64,000 nt of DNA. Source: Actinomyces sp. oral taxon 171 str. F0337 (GTDB lineage: Bacteria > Actinomycetota > Actinomycetes > Actinomycetales > Actinomycetaceae). Where the stretch lies: the NCBI RefSeq assembly GCF_005696555.1, contig NZ_CP040005.1:3033490-3097489 (forward strand), in the 5' to 3' direction. Of the stretch, positions 1 through 8,005 are shown one piece after another. Position 1 is the first letter of the stretch. Each line of letters opens with the position of its first letter. A model generated the notes under the pieces. The model did not search any database. It saw only the letters and a list, made by a program, of their open reading frames with translations, and was not told the origin of the DNA. Both the position numbers and the translations under genes were made by a program.

Positions 1-1
1 A

Positions 2-859
2 GCCTCCTTCGACGTCGGAGAGATCCGACTGCCCCGGGCGATCATCGGACTGCTGGCCGGGATGGCCTTCGGAATGGCCGGAACGACCTCCCAAACAATG
101 CTTCGCAACCAGCTGGCCAGCCCCGACATCATCGGCATCACCTCGGGCGCCTCGGCCTCGGCGGTCTTCGCCATCCTGGTGCTGGGCTGGTCTCCCGCCG
201 GCATCGGCGTCAACATCCTGGCCATCGCCTGCGGTCTGGGCACCGCGCTCACCATCTTCCTACTGTCCGGTCAGGGGCGCTCCCAGGGCGGGCGGCTCAT
301 TCTTATCGGCATCGGCGTGTCAGCGATGTTCACCTCCCTCATCTCCTATCTCCAGCTTCAGGGCAACGTATACAAGGCCATCGAGGCGATGCGCTGGCTA
401 AGCGGCTCACTGGACTCGGTCAGCTGGAACCAGGTGCCGGTGCTGGCTGCGGCGATGGCGGTGTGCGGGGCACTGCTGCTCGTCATCGGCCGTGACCTGG
501 GGCCCCTGACCCTGGGCGAGGAGACCGCCACCGGACTGGGCGTGCCCGTGAACCGGGCCCGCCTGGCGCTTGTCATCACGATGGTGGCGCTGTCGGCCTT
601 CGCCACGGCGGCCACCGGTCCCATCGCCTTCGTCTCCTTCCTGGCCGGGCCAATGGCGGCCAGGCTCATCGGGCAGACCGACCACAGCCTGTTGGTGCCA
701 GCGGCACTCATGGGCGCGGTCATCGTGCTGGGATGCGATCTGGTAGCCCAGTGCTTTCTGTCCGCCGCACTGCCCGTGGGCGTGGTCACCGGCCTCATGG
801 GCGCCCCTTACCTCATCAGCCAACTCATCCGCATCAACAGACAGGGCGCCTCGGCATGA
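2..859 (+). CDS. Siderophore-iron ABC transporter permease (FecCD family), 5' partial
   Basis: Inner-membrane permease of an iron-siderophore importer. The reading frame is open from base 2, so the N-terminus lies outside the window; about 285 residues of a family usually 330-350 long are present. The frame opens with the family motif around RLPRAI, followed by GMAGTTSQTMLRNQLASPD and IIGITSGASA, and contains several hydrophobic helices. The conserved stretch GPIAFVSFLAGPMAARL near residue 205 is the part of FecCD permeases that contacts the ATPase. Its stop overlaps the start of the downstream ATPase (ATGA), so the two are co-translated. The family is certain; the particular siderophore cannot be told. 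Confidence 0.95.
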   Translation, partial: ASFDVGEIRLPRAIIGLLAGMAFGMAGTTSQTMLRNQLASPDIIGITSGASASAVFAILVLGWSPAGIGVNILAIACGLGTALTIFLLSGQGRSQGGRLILIGIGVSAMFTSLISYLQLQGNVYKAIEAMRWLSGSLDSVSWNQVPVLAAAMAVCGALLLVIGRDLGPLTLGEETATGLGVPVNRARLALVITMVALSAFATAATGPIAFVSFLAGPMAARLIGQTDHSLLVPAALMGAVIVLGCDLVAQCFLSAALPVGVVTGLMGAPYLISQLIRINRQGASA

Positions 860-1698
860 CCTCCTCTGCGACCTCCACCCCCTCCCTGGTCCCCGAGCTC
901 GCCACACAGGGCCTACGTTCCGGATACGGTCGGCACATCGTCGTCGACGGCGTGGACGCGACGATCCCCAGCGGCAGAATCACCGTCATCGTGGGGGCAA
1001 ACGCCTGTGGGAAGTCAACGCTTCTCAAGACCATGGCCCGGATCCTGGCGCCGACGTCGGGCCAGGTCCTGCTCGACGGCGAGCCCATCGACCAGATCCC
1101 CACCCGAAGGCTGGCAACGCGACTCGGTCTGCTACCCCAGCAGCCGATCGCACCTGAGGGGATCGCTGTGGCCGATCTCGTGGGGCGTGGGCGCCACCCA
1201 CATCAGTCCATGTTCCGCTCCACGGGCGCCGAGGACCGTCGGATCGTAGAGGAGTCGTTGCTGGCGACCCGCACCGCCGAACTGGCCGACCGATCCATCG
1301 ACGAGCTCTCCGGCGGTCAACGCCAGCGCGTGTGGATCGCCATGGCACTGGCCCAGCGCACACCGGTGCTGCTGCTGGACGAGCCCACGACCTTCCTGGA
1401 CCTCACCCACCAGGTGGAGGTCCTCGATCTGCTCACCGACCTCAACCGCGAGCGCGGCACCACCGTGGTCATGGTGCTGCACGACATCAACCTGTCGGCC
1501 CGCTACGCCGACCACATCATCGCTATGCGCGCCGGCAAGGTTGTGGCCGCGGGACCACCGCAGGAGGTGATCGACGCGGACCTGGTGGCGACAGTCTTCG
1601 ACCTGGACTCCGACGTCATCACCGACCCGGTCTCCGGCACCCCTCTCATCCTGCCCAAGGGCCGCCACCACGTACGCGAGGCCTCACACGGCAGCTGA
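856..1698 (+). CDS. Siderophore-iron ABC transporter ATP-binding protein (FepC-like)
   Basis: ATPase subunit that powers siderophore-iron uptake, 280 aa. Walker A GANACGKST at residues 47-55, Q-loop LPQQP near 93-97, signature LSGGQ at 151-155, Walker B VLLLDEP at 171-177 and switch histidine in VLHDINLS are all intact, so the protein should be active. The start at 856 is chosen because its ATG overlaps the permease stop; a longer frame beginning at 733 would run inside the permease gene. The siderophore-interacting protein follows 15 bases downstream, giving a compact iron-uptake operon. No substrate-binding lipoprotein is visible in the window. Confidence 0.95.
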   Translation: MTSSATSTPSLVPELATQGLRSGYGRHIVVDGVDATIPSGRITVIVGANACGKSTLLKTMARILAPTSGQVLLDGEPIDQIPTRRLATRLGLLPQQPIAPEGIAVADLVGRGRHPHQSMFRSTGAEDRRIVEESLLATRTAELADRSIDELSGGQRQRVWIAMALAQRTPVLLLDEPTTFLDLTHQVEVLDLLTDLNRERGTTVVMVLHDINLSARYADHIIAMRAGKVVAAGPPQEVIDADLVATVFDLDSDVITDPVSGTPLILPKGRHHVREASHGS

Positions 1699-1713
1699 CC
1701 CAAAGGAGCATCA

Positions 1714-2661
1714 ATGAGCCCAGCCAGACCGTCCGCCTCACCGACGTCCCCGTTCCGCTTCTTCCATGTCACAGTGGCGGCAGTCCGCGACGTGACGCCG
1801 TCCATGCGGCGCTTCACCTTCATCGGGGATGATCTGGTCCACTACGCCGACCCGGGCTGGGACCAGCGGATCAAGCTGGTGCTGCCGGCGCCGGCGTCGG
1901 GTTACAAGCAGCTACCCGACGGCGAGGACTGGTACGGCCGGTTGATGAAGCTGCCCGAGGAGCACCGGTGCCCGATCCGTACCTACACGACGCGCACGGT
2001 TCGCCACGAGGTGGAGGTTCCGGACGGAACGCGTGCGGAGGTGGACGTCGACATGGTGGTGCACGATCCGCTCGGCCCGGCCTCTCGGTGGATCCTTGAG
2101 GCTGAGGTCGGTACCGAGGCGGTCCTGCTGGGGCCGAACCGGCAGTGGGACGGCGATGCCGGGGGCGTGGACTTCGTACCTCCGCAAGTGACCGAGCGCT
2201 ACCTGCTGGGCGGGGACGAGACGGCGGCACCGGCGATCGCCCGGATCCTGGAGGACCTGCCCGCGAGCGCGCGGGGAGTCGCCGTCGTCGAGATGCCCGA
2301 TGACGCGGATGCCCCTTACCTGCCTGCGCACCCCGGGATCGAGGTGCGGGTGGCTGGACGCAACGGCCGCTCGCACGGGGAGCTGCTCGTCGAGGGTGTA
2401 CGCCGGGCCGCCGAGGAGCTGTGTCCGGTAGGGGTGCCGCAAGAGGTCGAGGAGATCGACGTCGACCGTGAGCTGCTGTGGGACGTGCCGCGCCACGCCA
2501 AGGGCGGGGACGCGCTCAAGCGCACCACCCTGTACGCGTGGCTCGCCGGGGAGGCGGCTGCAGTGCGGACGATGCGCCGCCACCTGGTCAGCGAGCGCGG
2601 CATCGACCGGCGCTCTGTGGCCTTCATGGGCTACTGGCGCCAGGGCCGCGCCGAGGCCTGA
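1714..2661 (+). CDS. Siderophore-interacting protein (FAD-dependent ferric-siderophore reductase)
   Basis: Cytoplasmic flavoprotein of the SIP/ViuB family, 315 aa, expected to release iron from imported ferric-siderophore by reduction. The start fits a GGAG ribosome site (AAAGGAGC) eight bases upstream. The N-terminal beta-barrel FAD domain carries the flavin-binding RTYTTR motif near residue 90. A NAD(P)H-binding-like C-terminal domain has LLGGDETAAPAI, and the family C-terminus WLAGEAAAVRTMRRHL...GYWRQG is present. Its position directly behind the siderophore ABC genes supports the role. Confidence 0.93.
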   Translation: MSPARPSASPTSPFRFFHVTVAAVRDVTPSMRRFTFIGDDLVHYADPGWDQRIKLVLPAPASGYKQLPDGEDWYGRLMKLPEEHRCPIRTYTTRTVRHEVEVPDGTRAEVDVDMVVHDPLGPASRWILEAEVGTEAVLLGPNRQWDGDAGGVDFVPPQVTERYLLGGDETAAPAIARILEDLPASARGVAVVEMPDDADAPYLPAHPGIEVRVAGRNGRSHGELLVEGVRRAAEELCPVGVPQEVEEIDVDRELLWDVPRHAKGGDALKRTTLYAWLAGEAAAVRTMRRHLVSERGIDRRSVAFMGYWRQGRAEA

Positions 2662-2688
2662 GCCCGAGGCTCCGGAACCGATGACTTG

Positions 2689-2706
2689 TATAGCACTTGC
2701 TATACT
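2689..2706 (+). promoter_or_regulatory. Palindromic operator overlapping a -10 box of the TA promoter
   Basis: Bases 2689-2704 form a perfect inverted repeat, TATAGCA-CT-TGCTATA. Its right arm overlaps a good -10 hexamer, TATACT, at 2701-2706. The ATG of the next gene lies seven bases after the hexamer, where transcription would be expected to begin, so the mRNA is probably leaderless. The downstream protein has its own HTH; autorepression through this site is the simple inference. Confidence 0.7.
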
Positions 2707-2712
2707 GAAGTC

Positions 2713-3198
2713 ATGTCTGTTGTCGAGTCGACCGCAAGCCTGGCCGTCATCGCCCAGGAGACGGATGAGGCCATCCGTCAAGCGCGGAATCAGATGGTCG
2801 CAGCCGTGCGCAATGCCTCCAAGAACGGCATGTCCCAGCAGGAGATCGCCCGGCAGATCGGTCGAAGTCAACCCGAAGTCTCCCGGCTCCTGCACTTTCA
2901 CGGCACCACGCCACTGGCCCGGCGCCTGCGAGCTGCACGCCGCCAGGTCATCGAGATGGTCGAGGCTGCCGGGGGCTCAAATGTTCGCGTCTTCGGCTCT
3001 GTGGCCACCGGCCGGGAGCACGAAGGCTCCGACATCGACCTGCTCTTCCATATGGATCAACCGCTCGGGCTCATGGACCTGGCTGGCTTGGAGATGGAGC
3101 TGGGGACGGTCCTGCACGCCGACGTCGACCTGGTGCCCGACACCAATATCCGCCCGACTATGCGCGAGCGAATCATCTCCGAGGCGGTACCGTTATGA
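2713..3198 (+). CDS. HTH-MNT nucleotidyltransferase, MntA-type antitoxin
   Basis: 161-aa protein with an N-terminal helix-turn-helix (about residues 38-60, SQQEIARQIGRSQPEVSRLL) and a C-terminal minimal nucleotidyltransferase. The MntA motif GSX10DXD is exact: G95-S96, then D107 and D109. In characterised MntA/HepT modules the MNT enzyme adenylylates the toxin's tyrosine and neutralises it. Most MntA proteins lack an HTH; here antitoxin and regulator appear fused. The start at 2713 is preferred over an upstream TTG at 2686 because it sits just after the -10 box and excludes the palindrome. It overlaps the HEPN gene by four bases. Confidence 0.88.
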   Translation: MSVVESTASLAVIAQETDEAIRQARNQMVAAVRNASKNGMSQQEIARQIGRSQPEVSRLLHFHGTTPLARRLRAARRQVIEMVEAAGGSNVRVFGSVATGREHEGSDIDLLFHMDQPLGLMDLAGLEMELGTVLHADVDLVPDTNIRPTMRERIISEAVPL

Positions 3199-3524
3199 GT
3201 TCCACCAGGAGAACCGCAGCTGAGATCATCGCCGAAGCCCTGGAGCATTTTGACCTCGCCATCAGCCACTCGCAACGGGACCTTTCCGACCTCGTCGTCA
3301 TCGATGCGATCGCGATGAGACTCTCAGCAGGCGTGGAGGCACTCGGAGCACTGGATCCTGACACACGCACACTCATCCTTGGCAACCAATGGCCGAAAAT
3401 GCGGGGGATGCGCAACCGCATCGCTCACGACTACGGTTTCATCGACGACGCCATCGTCCGACAGACAGTCTTAGTCAATCTGCCACCAGTCGTCGAGGCT
3501 CTCCGCGCCTGGAACGAGTCCTGA
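3195..3524 (+). CDS. HEPN-domain HepT-type toxin
   Basis: 109-aa all-helical HEPN protein. The catalytic RNase motif RX4HXY is exact as R73-NRIA-H78-D-Y80, so the ribonuclease centre and the tyrosine modified by MntA enzymes are both present. The start overlaps the MNT gene stop (ATGA), giving translational coupling in antitoxin-then-toxin order. The family is known as HepT (DUF86); toxicity in this host is inferred from motifs and arrangement. Confidence 0.88.
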   Translation: MSSTRRTAAEIIAEALEHFDLAISHSQRDLSDLVVIDAIAMRLSAGVEALGALDPDTRTLILGNQWPKMRGMRNRIAHDYGFIDDAIVRQTVLVNLPPVVEALRAWNES

Positions 3525-3529
3525 GGCAG

Positions 3530-4843
3530 TCAGTCCGCCTGGGCGCGCTGGTGCCTGCCGGAAGGCCCGGAGCCGTCGACGTCGTCGGCCGTCTCCTCAG
3601 AATCCCGGGTCCTCTCTGCCTTGTCTGACTGCTCAGTCTTGTCGGCGGCCCGCTCCACGACGGGCCGACCGTGGTCGGGGTCCCCCTCGCCGACGCCGTC
3701 ACCGTCAAGGTCGAGCTTGTCGAGCTCGTCGAGCACTTCCTGGTCCAGCTCATCGGGGTCGCGCACGGGCGAGTCGCCGGCGGACAGGAAGATCCCCACC
3801 CAGCGCGAGCGCGGGTCGGAGTCGATGAGGAGGGCCTTGACGAACAGGGTCAGCGGCACCGCCAGGATCGTCCCCATCGCCCCGATGACGGTGGACCAGA
3901 ACAGCAGGCACAGGAAGGTCGTCGTCGTGTTGAGCCCCACCGCGTCCCCGGTGAACTTGGGCTGGATGAGGGACTGGATGACGAAGTTGGCCGCCACGTA
4001 GGACAGCACCACCCACAGCGCCGTCCAGGGGCCGGAGTCCACCAGCCCCAGGATCGCCGGCGGCACCACGCCCAGGACGAAGCCGATATTCGGGATGTAG
4101 TTGGTGATGAAGGAGACCACGCCCCAGGTGATGGCCATCGGCACGTCCAGGTACCACAGGGTGACCGCGTTGATGACGGCCACGATGAGACCGAAGACCG
4201 TCGAGACCATCCAGTAGGAGCGCACCGCCTCGCAGAAGGAGACCATGGCGGCGGCCATACCCGGCTTGAGGACGCCGAGGGCGGCGGTGCGGATCTCGAT
4301 CTTGGCGGTGTCGAACATGAGGAAGACGACCACCATCGCCATGACGCCGAGCATCGCGCTGGCCGAGGTCAGCTGCCCCAGGACCGTCTGTGCCACCATG
4401 ACGAGTCGGGAGGTGTCCAGGACGTCGGTGACCTCCTTGAGCACCGTGGACTGGTCGACCCCCATGCCGTTGAGCTGGGTCTCAGTCTGGCGCCAGATCG
4501 CCTGGAACTTGGGGGCGTACTGGGGAAGAGTGTCGACGAGCTGGGCCACCGCGACGGCCAGGGCCGCGAACAGCAGGACGACGAAGGTGAAGATGAGCAG
4601 GATCGCCGCCGTCGCCGCGACCACGCGCGGCACTCGGTGGCGCGTCATCCAGGACACCAGCGGCCGGACCGTCACCACGAGGGTGAGGGCGAAGAAGGCC
4701 GGGGCGAAGAGGTCCTGGATGAGGTAGAGCCCCACCGCGCCAATAGTAAGTGCCGCCAGGAGGTAGGCGACGGTCTCCCCCTGCGTGCGCTCCCCGGGAA
4801 CGGGGACGGAGGCCTTCCGAGCTTTTTCCGACACAGCTGCCAT
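3530..4843 (-). CDS. AI-2E family membrane transporter
   Basis: 437-aa polytopic membrane protein of the AI-2E (PerM/TqsA) family, recognised from VSFITNYIPNIGFVLGVVPPAIL and the two long helices ending in GTILAVPLTLFVKALL. About eight membrane segments are followed by a charged, Asp/Glu-rich tail of roughly 90 residues that looks disordered. Family members export autoinducer-2 or act as ion antiporters; the substrate cannot be told from sequence. luxS lies one gene away on the other strand, making the AI-2 link tempting but unproven. Confidence 0.88.
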   Translation of the reverse strand: MAAVSEKARKASVPVPGERTQGETVAYLLAALTIGAVGLYLIQDLFAPAFFALTLVVTVRPLVSWMTRHRVPRVVAATAAILLIFTFVVLLFAALAVAVAQLVDTLPQYAPKFQAIWRQTETQLNGMGVDQSTVLKEVTDVLDTSRLVMVAQTVLGQLTSASAMLGVMAMVVVFLMFDTAKIEIRTAALGVLKPGMAAAMVSFCEAVRSYWMVSTVFGLIVAVINAVTLWYLDVPMAITWGVVSFITNYIPNIGFVLGVVPPAILGLVDSGPWTALWVVLSYVAANFVIQSLIQPKFTGDAVGLNTTTTFLCLLFWSTVIGAMGTILAVPLTLFVKALLIDSDPRSRWVGIFLSAGDSPVRDPDELDQEVLDELDKLDLDGDGVGEGDPDHGRPVVERAADKTEQSDKAERTRDSEETADDVDGSGPSGRHQRAQAD

Positions 4844-4935
4844 GGGCGCATCCTCCCACGGACCGACGGCGCATCCCGGCGCTACGGCCTGTACGCGCCG
4901 TGGGAGTTCTCCTCTTTCGTGCCCGCGGCCCCGTC

Positions 4936-5760
4936 TCAGTCCACCGGCAGGACCTCGGCCAGCCAGGTGTCGACGGCGCGGTAGAAGGCCTGCGGGTCGC
5001 TGCGGCGCACCTGGTGGCCGGCTCCGGGGACGAGGACCGGCGAGATGCGGGGATTGCGGGCGGCGGCCTCCAGGCCCTCGCGTCCCACGCGGGCGCTGCC
5101 GGGCCGGTCACCGGTGAGCAGCAGGGCGGGGACGTCGAGCGCGGCCATGGCCTCGTCCCAGGGGACCTCGGGGGCGACGACGCCGGTGAGCAGCAGGCCC
5201 GGGTCGGTGCGCTGGGAGGCCCACACGCCCGGGAGGGCCTCGGCGTCGGGCATGGTCTTCAGCGCGCGGCCGACGGCGGCGGGCAGGTCGGCGACCTCGG
5301 CGGCGCGGGCCCGCTCCCGGGCGGCACCGCGGGCCAGGAGCTCGCGCGGGCTGCGGGTGCCGAAGCGGGCCGGGTCCTCCAGGACGACGCCGCAGACCAG
5401 GTCGGGGCGGCGGCCGGCGGCGACCATGGCGGTGGCCGCGCCCATCGAGTGGCCGATGACGACCGGGGCGGGCGGCGTCGGCAGGCCCAGGGCGGCCCGG
5501 CCGCGCGAGGCGGTCTCCAGGTCCTCCAGGACGGCGACGAGGTCCTCCACGAGGACCTCCCCGGCGCGCTCGAGCCGGGCCTGCGTCCACCGCGGGGACA
5601 AGCCGTGCCCGCGGGCGTCGACGGCCAGGACCCGGTAGCCGCGGCCGACCCAGTGGTCGATGGCCTCGGCCAGAGAGACCGCGGAGCCGGTGATGCCGTG
5701 GAGCAGGACCAGGGTGGGGGCGCCGTCGGGCCCCGTGACGATGCGCGCCAGTGAAGTCAT
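4936..5760 (-). CDS. Alpha/beta hydrolase
   Basis: 274-aa soluble alpha/beta-hydrolase fold enzyme. It shows the oxyanion stretch LLHGITGSA, the strand motif VLAVDARGHG, the nucleophile elbow GHSMGAA and a late histidine in VLVPGAGHQV; the acid residue is probably in LLLTGDRPG. The ATG at 5760 is chosen because it starts directly before the fold, and the longer frame to 5868 would overlap luxS on the opposite strand. It lies 92 bases upstream of the AI-2E gene on the same strand and could be co-transcribed. The substrate is unknown. Confidence 0.85.
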   Translation of the reverse strand: MTSLARIVTGPDGAPTLVLLHGITGSAVSLAEAIDHWVGRGYRVLAVDARGHGLSPRWTQARLERAGEVLVEDLVAVLEDLETASRGRAALGLPTPPAPVVIGHSMGAATAMVAAGRRPDLVCGVVLEDPARFGTRSPRELLARGAARERARAAEVADLPAAVGRALKTMPDAEALPGVWASQRTDPGLLLTGVVAPEVPWDEAMAALDVPALLLTGDRPGSARVGREGLEAAARNPRISPVLVPGAGHQVRRSDPQAFYRAVDTWLAEVLPVD

Positions 5761-5800
5761 GCCCCCATCCTGCCTCGTGACCGCCCCGTAGGCTGAGCCC

Positions 5801-6283
5801 ATGAGCGAGACGAGCGAGCAGAGCACGCCGAGGATGAACGTCGAGTCCTTCAACCTGGACCACACCAAGGTGGCCGCGCCCTACGTGCGCGTGGCCGACC
5901 GCAAGGAACTGCCCGGCGGGGACGTGCTCGTCAAGTACGACGTGCGCTTCTGCCAGCCCAACCGCGCGCACCTGGAGATGGAGGCTGTGCACTCCATCGA
6001 GCACCTGAGCGCCGAGCTCATGCGCAACCACACCGACCGGCTCATCGACTTCTCCCCCATGGGCTGCCAGACCGGCTTCTACGCCCTCATGCTGGGGGTG
6101 GGGACTGAGGAGTTCCTGCCGCTGCTGGAGGCGACCTTCCGCGACATCCTCACCGCCGAGGAGGTGCCGGCGGCCAACGTGGTTCAGTGCGGCTGGGGCG
6201 CCAACCACTCGCTGGCCGCCGCCCAGGAGGCGGTGCGCGGCTTCCTCGCCGCCCGCGAGGAGTGGACGCAGGTCATGGCCTGA
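5801..6283 (+). CDS. luxS: S-ribosylhomocysteine lyase LuxS
   Basis: 160-aa metalloenzyme that cleaves S-ribosylhomocysteine to homocysteine and 4,5-dihydroxy-2,3-pentanedione, the AI-2 precursor. The N-terminal LDHTKV, metal-binding [13 protein letters not shown] with the catalytic cysteine, and [10 protein letters not shown] motifs are all present at normal length. It is transcribed divergently from the hydrolase across a 40-base gap. The partner nucleosidase gene mtnN is at 12736, so the window encodes both steps from S-adenosylhomocysteine to homocysteine. Confidence 0.97.
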   Translation: MSETSEQSTPRMNVESFNLDHTKVAAPYVRVADRKELPGGDVLVKYDVRFCQPNRAHLEMEAVHSIEHLSAELMRNHTDRLIDFSPMGCQTGFYALMLGVGTEEFLPLLEATFRDILTAEEVPAANVVQCGWGANHSLAAAQEAVRGFLAAREEWTQVMA

Positions 6284-6301
6284 CGCATCCGCCTCTCCCG
6301 G

Positions 6302-6428
6302 CCGGGGACATCCCCCCACGGCCGGGGACATCCTGCGCGTGCGGGGACGGGATTGCGGTCCCCGACGGCGTCGAGTGCCCCCGCCCGGAAGGACACGCAC
6401 CCGACCGCGCGAAACGTCCCCGCCGGCG
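6302..6428 (+). repeat. Dispersed repeat family R-GGGGACAT, copy 1
   Basis: Contains the core CGGGGACATCCTGCGCGTG followed by CGGGGAC (6322-6348), then GTCCCCGACGGCGTCGAGTG and a tail ACACGCACCCG...CGTCCCCG. The same ordered blocks recur at 7807-7944 and, partly inverted, at 31581-31727. All copies lie between genes. Confidence 0.75.
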
Positions 6429-6454
6429 AGACGAGGAGCCGCCACAACCAAGCG

Positions 6455-6502
6455 CCACCGAGACCAGGAACCACCGAGACCAGGAACCACCGAGACCAGA
6501 AG
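6455..6502 (+). repeat. Tandem repeat, 3 x 16 bp
   Basis: Three head-to-tail units of CCACCGAGACCAGGAA: 6455-6470 and 6471-6486 are identical, and 6487-6502 differs at its end. It lies in noncoding DNA between luxS and the AlbA_2 gene. Confidence 0.8.
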
Positions 6503-6701
6503 CCGAGGAGAGGCCAGTCCTCACATCCTGGCAACACCGAGGCCGGCAGAGTGACGGGGTGAGACGGTGCGCCGTCACCGGGCTCCGACGTCGAGCCCGG
6601 TCCGGCACCGGCGCCAACCGCATCCTGAACCGCACTCAGCCCGCCCCCGCCCACCCCGTGCCCGCGCCGCGAGGCACCGACCCGAAGAGAACCTGACGCC
6701 C

Positions 6702-7670
6702 GTGGAGAGCATCGAGACCGTCACCATCACCAATCCCGCCAACCCCGTCCTCATCTGGTGGGTCATCGCCCAGCCGCTGCTGCTCCTGCTGTCCTTCCTC
6801 GTAGGGCGGCTGACGCGGTTCCTGCTGCGCGGAAGGGTCTCCGTGTCGGATGCGGCGGCCACACTCATCGCGCTCGTCGGCCTGTGGCTGGGGCTGCTGC
6901 TGGCGGGATGGATCTTCGACGAGGGCGACCTGTTCTCGATCAAGATGCTGGCGACCTCCTGCGGCGTGGCGGTCGTGGTGCTGGTGGCGACCTCCGCGGT
7001 GCTGGCGCGCGTCCAGCACCGTCGCACGCTGCTGCCGATCGCGGAGGTCGCCCAGATGGGCGAGTCCGACCGCCTGGAGTTCAAGTCCTCAGCGCGTTGG
7101 AACCTACGCACGGACAAGCGCGACGAGGCCATGGAGGAGGTCGTGGCCAAGACGGTGGCGGCCTTCATGAACTCCGCGGGCGGCACACTCCTGCTCGGTG
7201 TCGATGACGGCGGCAATCTCATCGGGCTCGGCCCCGACTACACGACCCTCAAACAGCCCGACGCCGACCGCTTCGAGCTGTGGCTGCGCGGCATGTGGCG
7301 CACACGCATGGGCACGAACGTGGCTGCGCTGCCGCAGGTGGACTTCGCGCCGACCCCGGATGGGACCGCGGAGGTGTGCCGGGTGACCGCGCCCCCGTCC
7401 CCACTGCCGGTCTACCTCAAGCCGGCCAAGGGACGCGACGGGGCGGCACTGTGGGTACGGGTCGGCAACTCGACGCGGCGCCTGGAGGTGGACGACGCCG
7501 TCGACTACGTCATGCTGCGCTGGCCGCGGATCAACCACGTGGCCTGGCCGATCCGGCTGGGGAACTTCCTGCTGCGCCGCGACCAGTCGCGCAGGGCACT
7601 GCCCATCAACCCGGCCGCGGCCGTCACCGCCGCCACGGGTTCCCGGGACGACGAGGGCGCGGGTCAGTAG
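6702..7670 (+). CDS. Membrane-anchored AlbA_2 (Schlafen-like) domain protein
   Basis: About 322 aa. Two or three hydrophobic helices near the N-terminus (WWVIAQPLLLLLSFLVG; LIALVGLWLGLLLAGW; GVAVVVLVATSAVLA) precede a cytoplasmic AlbA_2 domain with its hallmark ESDRLEFKSS and FMNSAGGTLLLGVDDGG. AlbA_2 domains occur in regulators and defence proteins and may bind nucleic acid or nucleotide; the function here is unknown. The frame is open from 6567, but that part is Arg/Pro-rich and lies next to repeats, so the GTG at 6702 is preferred; no strong ribosome site settles it. Confidence 0.75.
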   Translation: MESIETVTITNPANPVLIWWVIAQPLLLLLSFLVGRLTRFLLRGRVSVSDAAATLIALVGLWLGLLLAGWIFDEGDLFSIKMLATSCGVAVVVLVATSAVLARVQHRRTLLPIAEVAQMGESDRLEFKSSARWNLRTDKRDEAMEEVVAKTVAAFMNSAGGTLLLGVDDGGNLIGLGPDYTTLKQPDADRFELWLRGMWRTRMGTNVAALPQVDFAPTPDGTAEVCRVTAPPSPLPVYLKPAKGRDGAALWVRVGNSTRRLEVDDAVDYVMLRWPRINHVAWPIRLGNFLLRRDQSRRALPINPAAAVTAATGSRDDEGAGQ

Positions 7671-8005
7671 GGCGTCGTAGACCATGGGGCACCGGAACAC
7701 AGTGGAGCCCGAGGCCTGAGGACCAGCGAAGAGGCGCGGCAAGGCACGGCACGGCGGTGAGGTGAAGCAAAGGCCGGCGGCCGCGACGGACTGGCCCGAT
7801 ACGTACGGGGACATCCTGCGCGTGCGGGGACCTTTCCGCACCGCCGGGGACATCCTGCGCGTGCGGGGACCGTATTCCTGTCCCCGACGGCGTCGAACGC
7901 CCCCACCCGAAGCGACACGCACCCGGCCGCGCGGAATGTCCCCGGCAAGGGCGGGCCAGCGGCAATCCACCTGACCCGCCCTCGCCAGACCCCGCGAGCG
8001 CGGGC
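7671..8005. other. 335-bp intergenic region between convergent genes
   Basis: No gene seen. It is dominated by the second copy of the R-GGGGACAT repeat. The flanking genes converge, so any terminator would lie here; no clear hairpin plus U-tract was found. Confidence 0.65.
7807..7944 (+). repeat. Dispersed repeat family R-GGGGACAT, copy 2 (double core)
   Basis: The 26-bp core beginning CGGGGACATCCTGCGCGTG occurs twice in tandem (7807-7832 and 7846-7871), followed by GTCCCCGACGGCGTCGA and the ACACGCACCCGGCCGCGCGG...GTCCCCGG tail. Compared with copy 1 it has one extra intact core. Confidence 0.8.

Larger units (their letters stand above)
6284..6701. other. 418-bp intergenic region with repeats
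   Basis: No credible gene. It holds one copy of a dispersed GC-rich repeat (6302-6428) and a 3 x 16-bp tandem repeat (6455-6502). The rest shows nothing recognisable apart from the promoter that the downstream gene needs. Confidence 0.7.
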
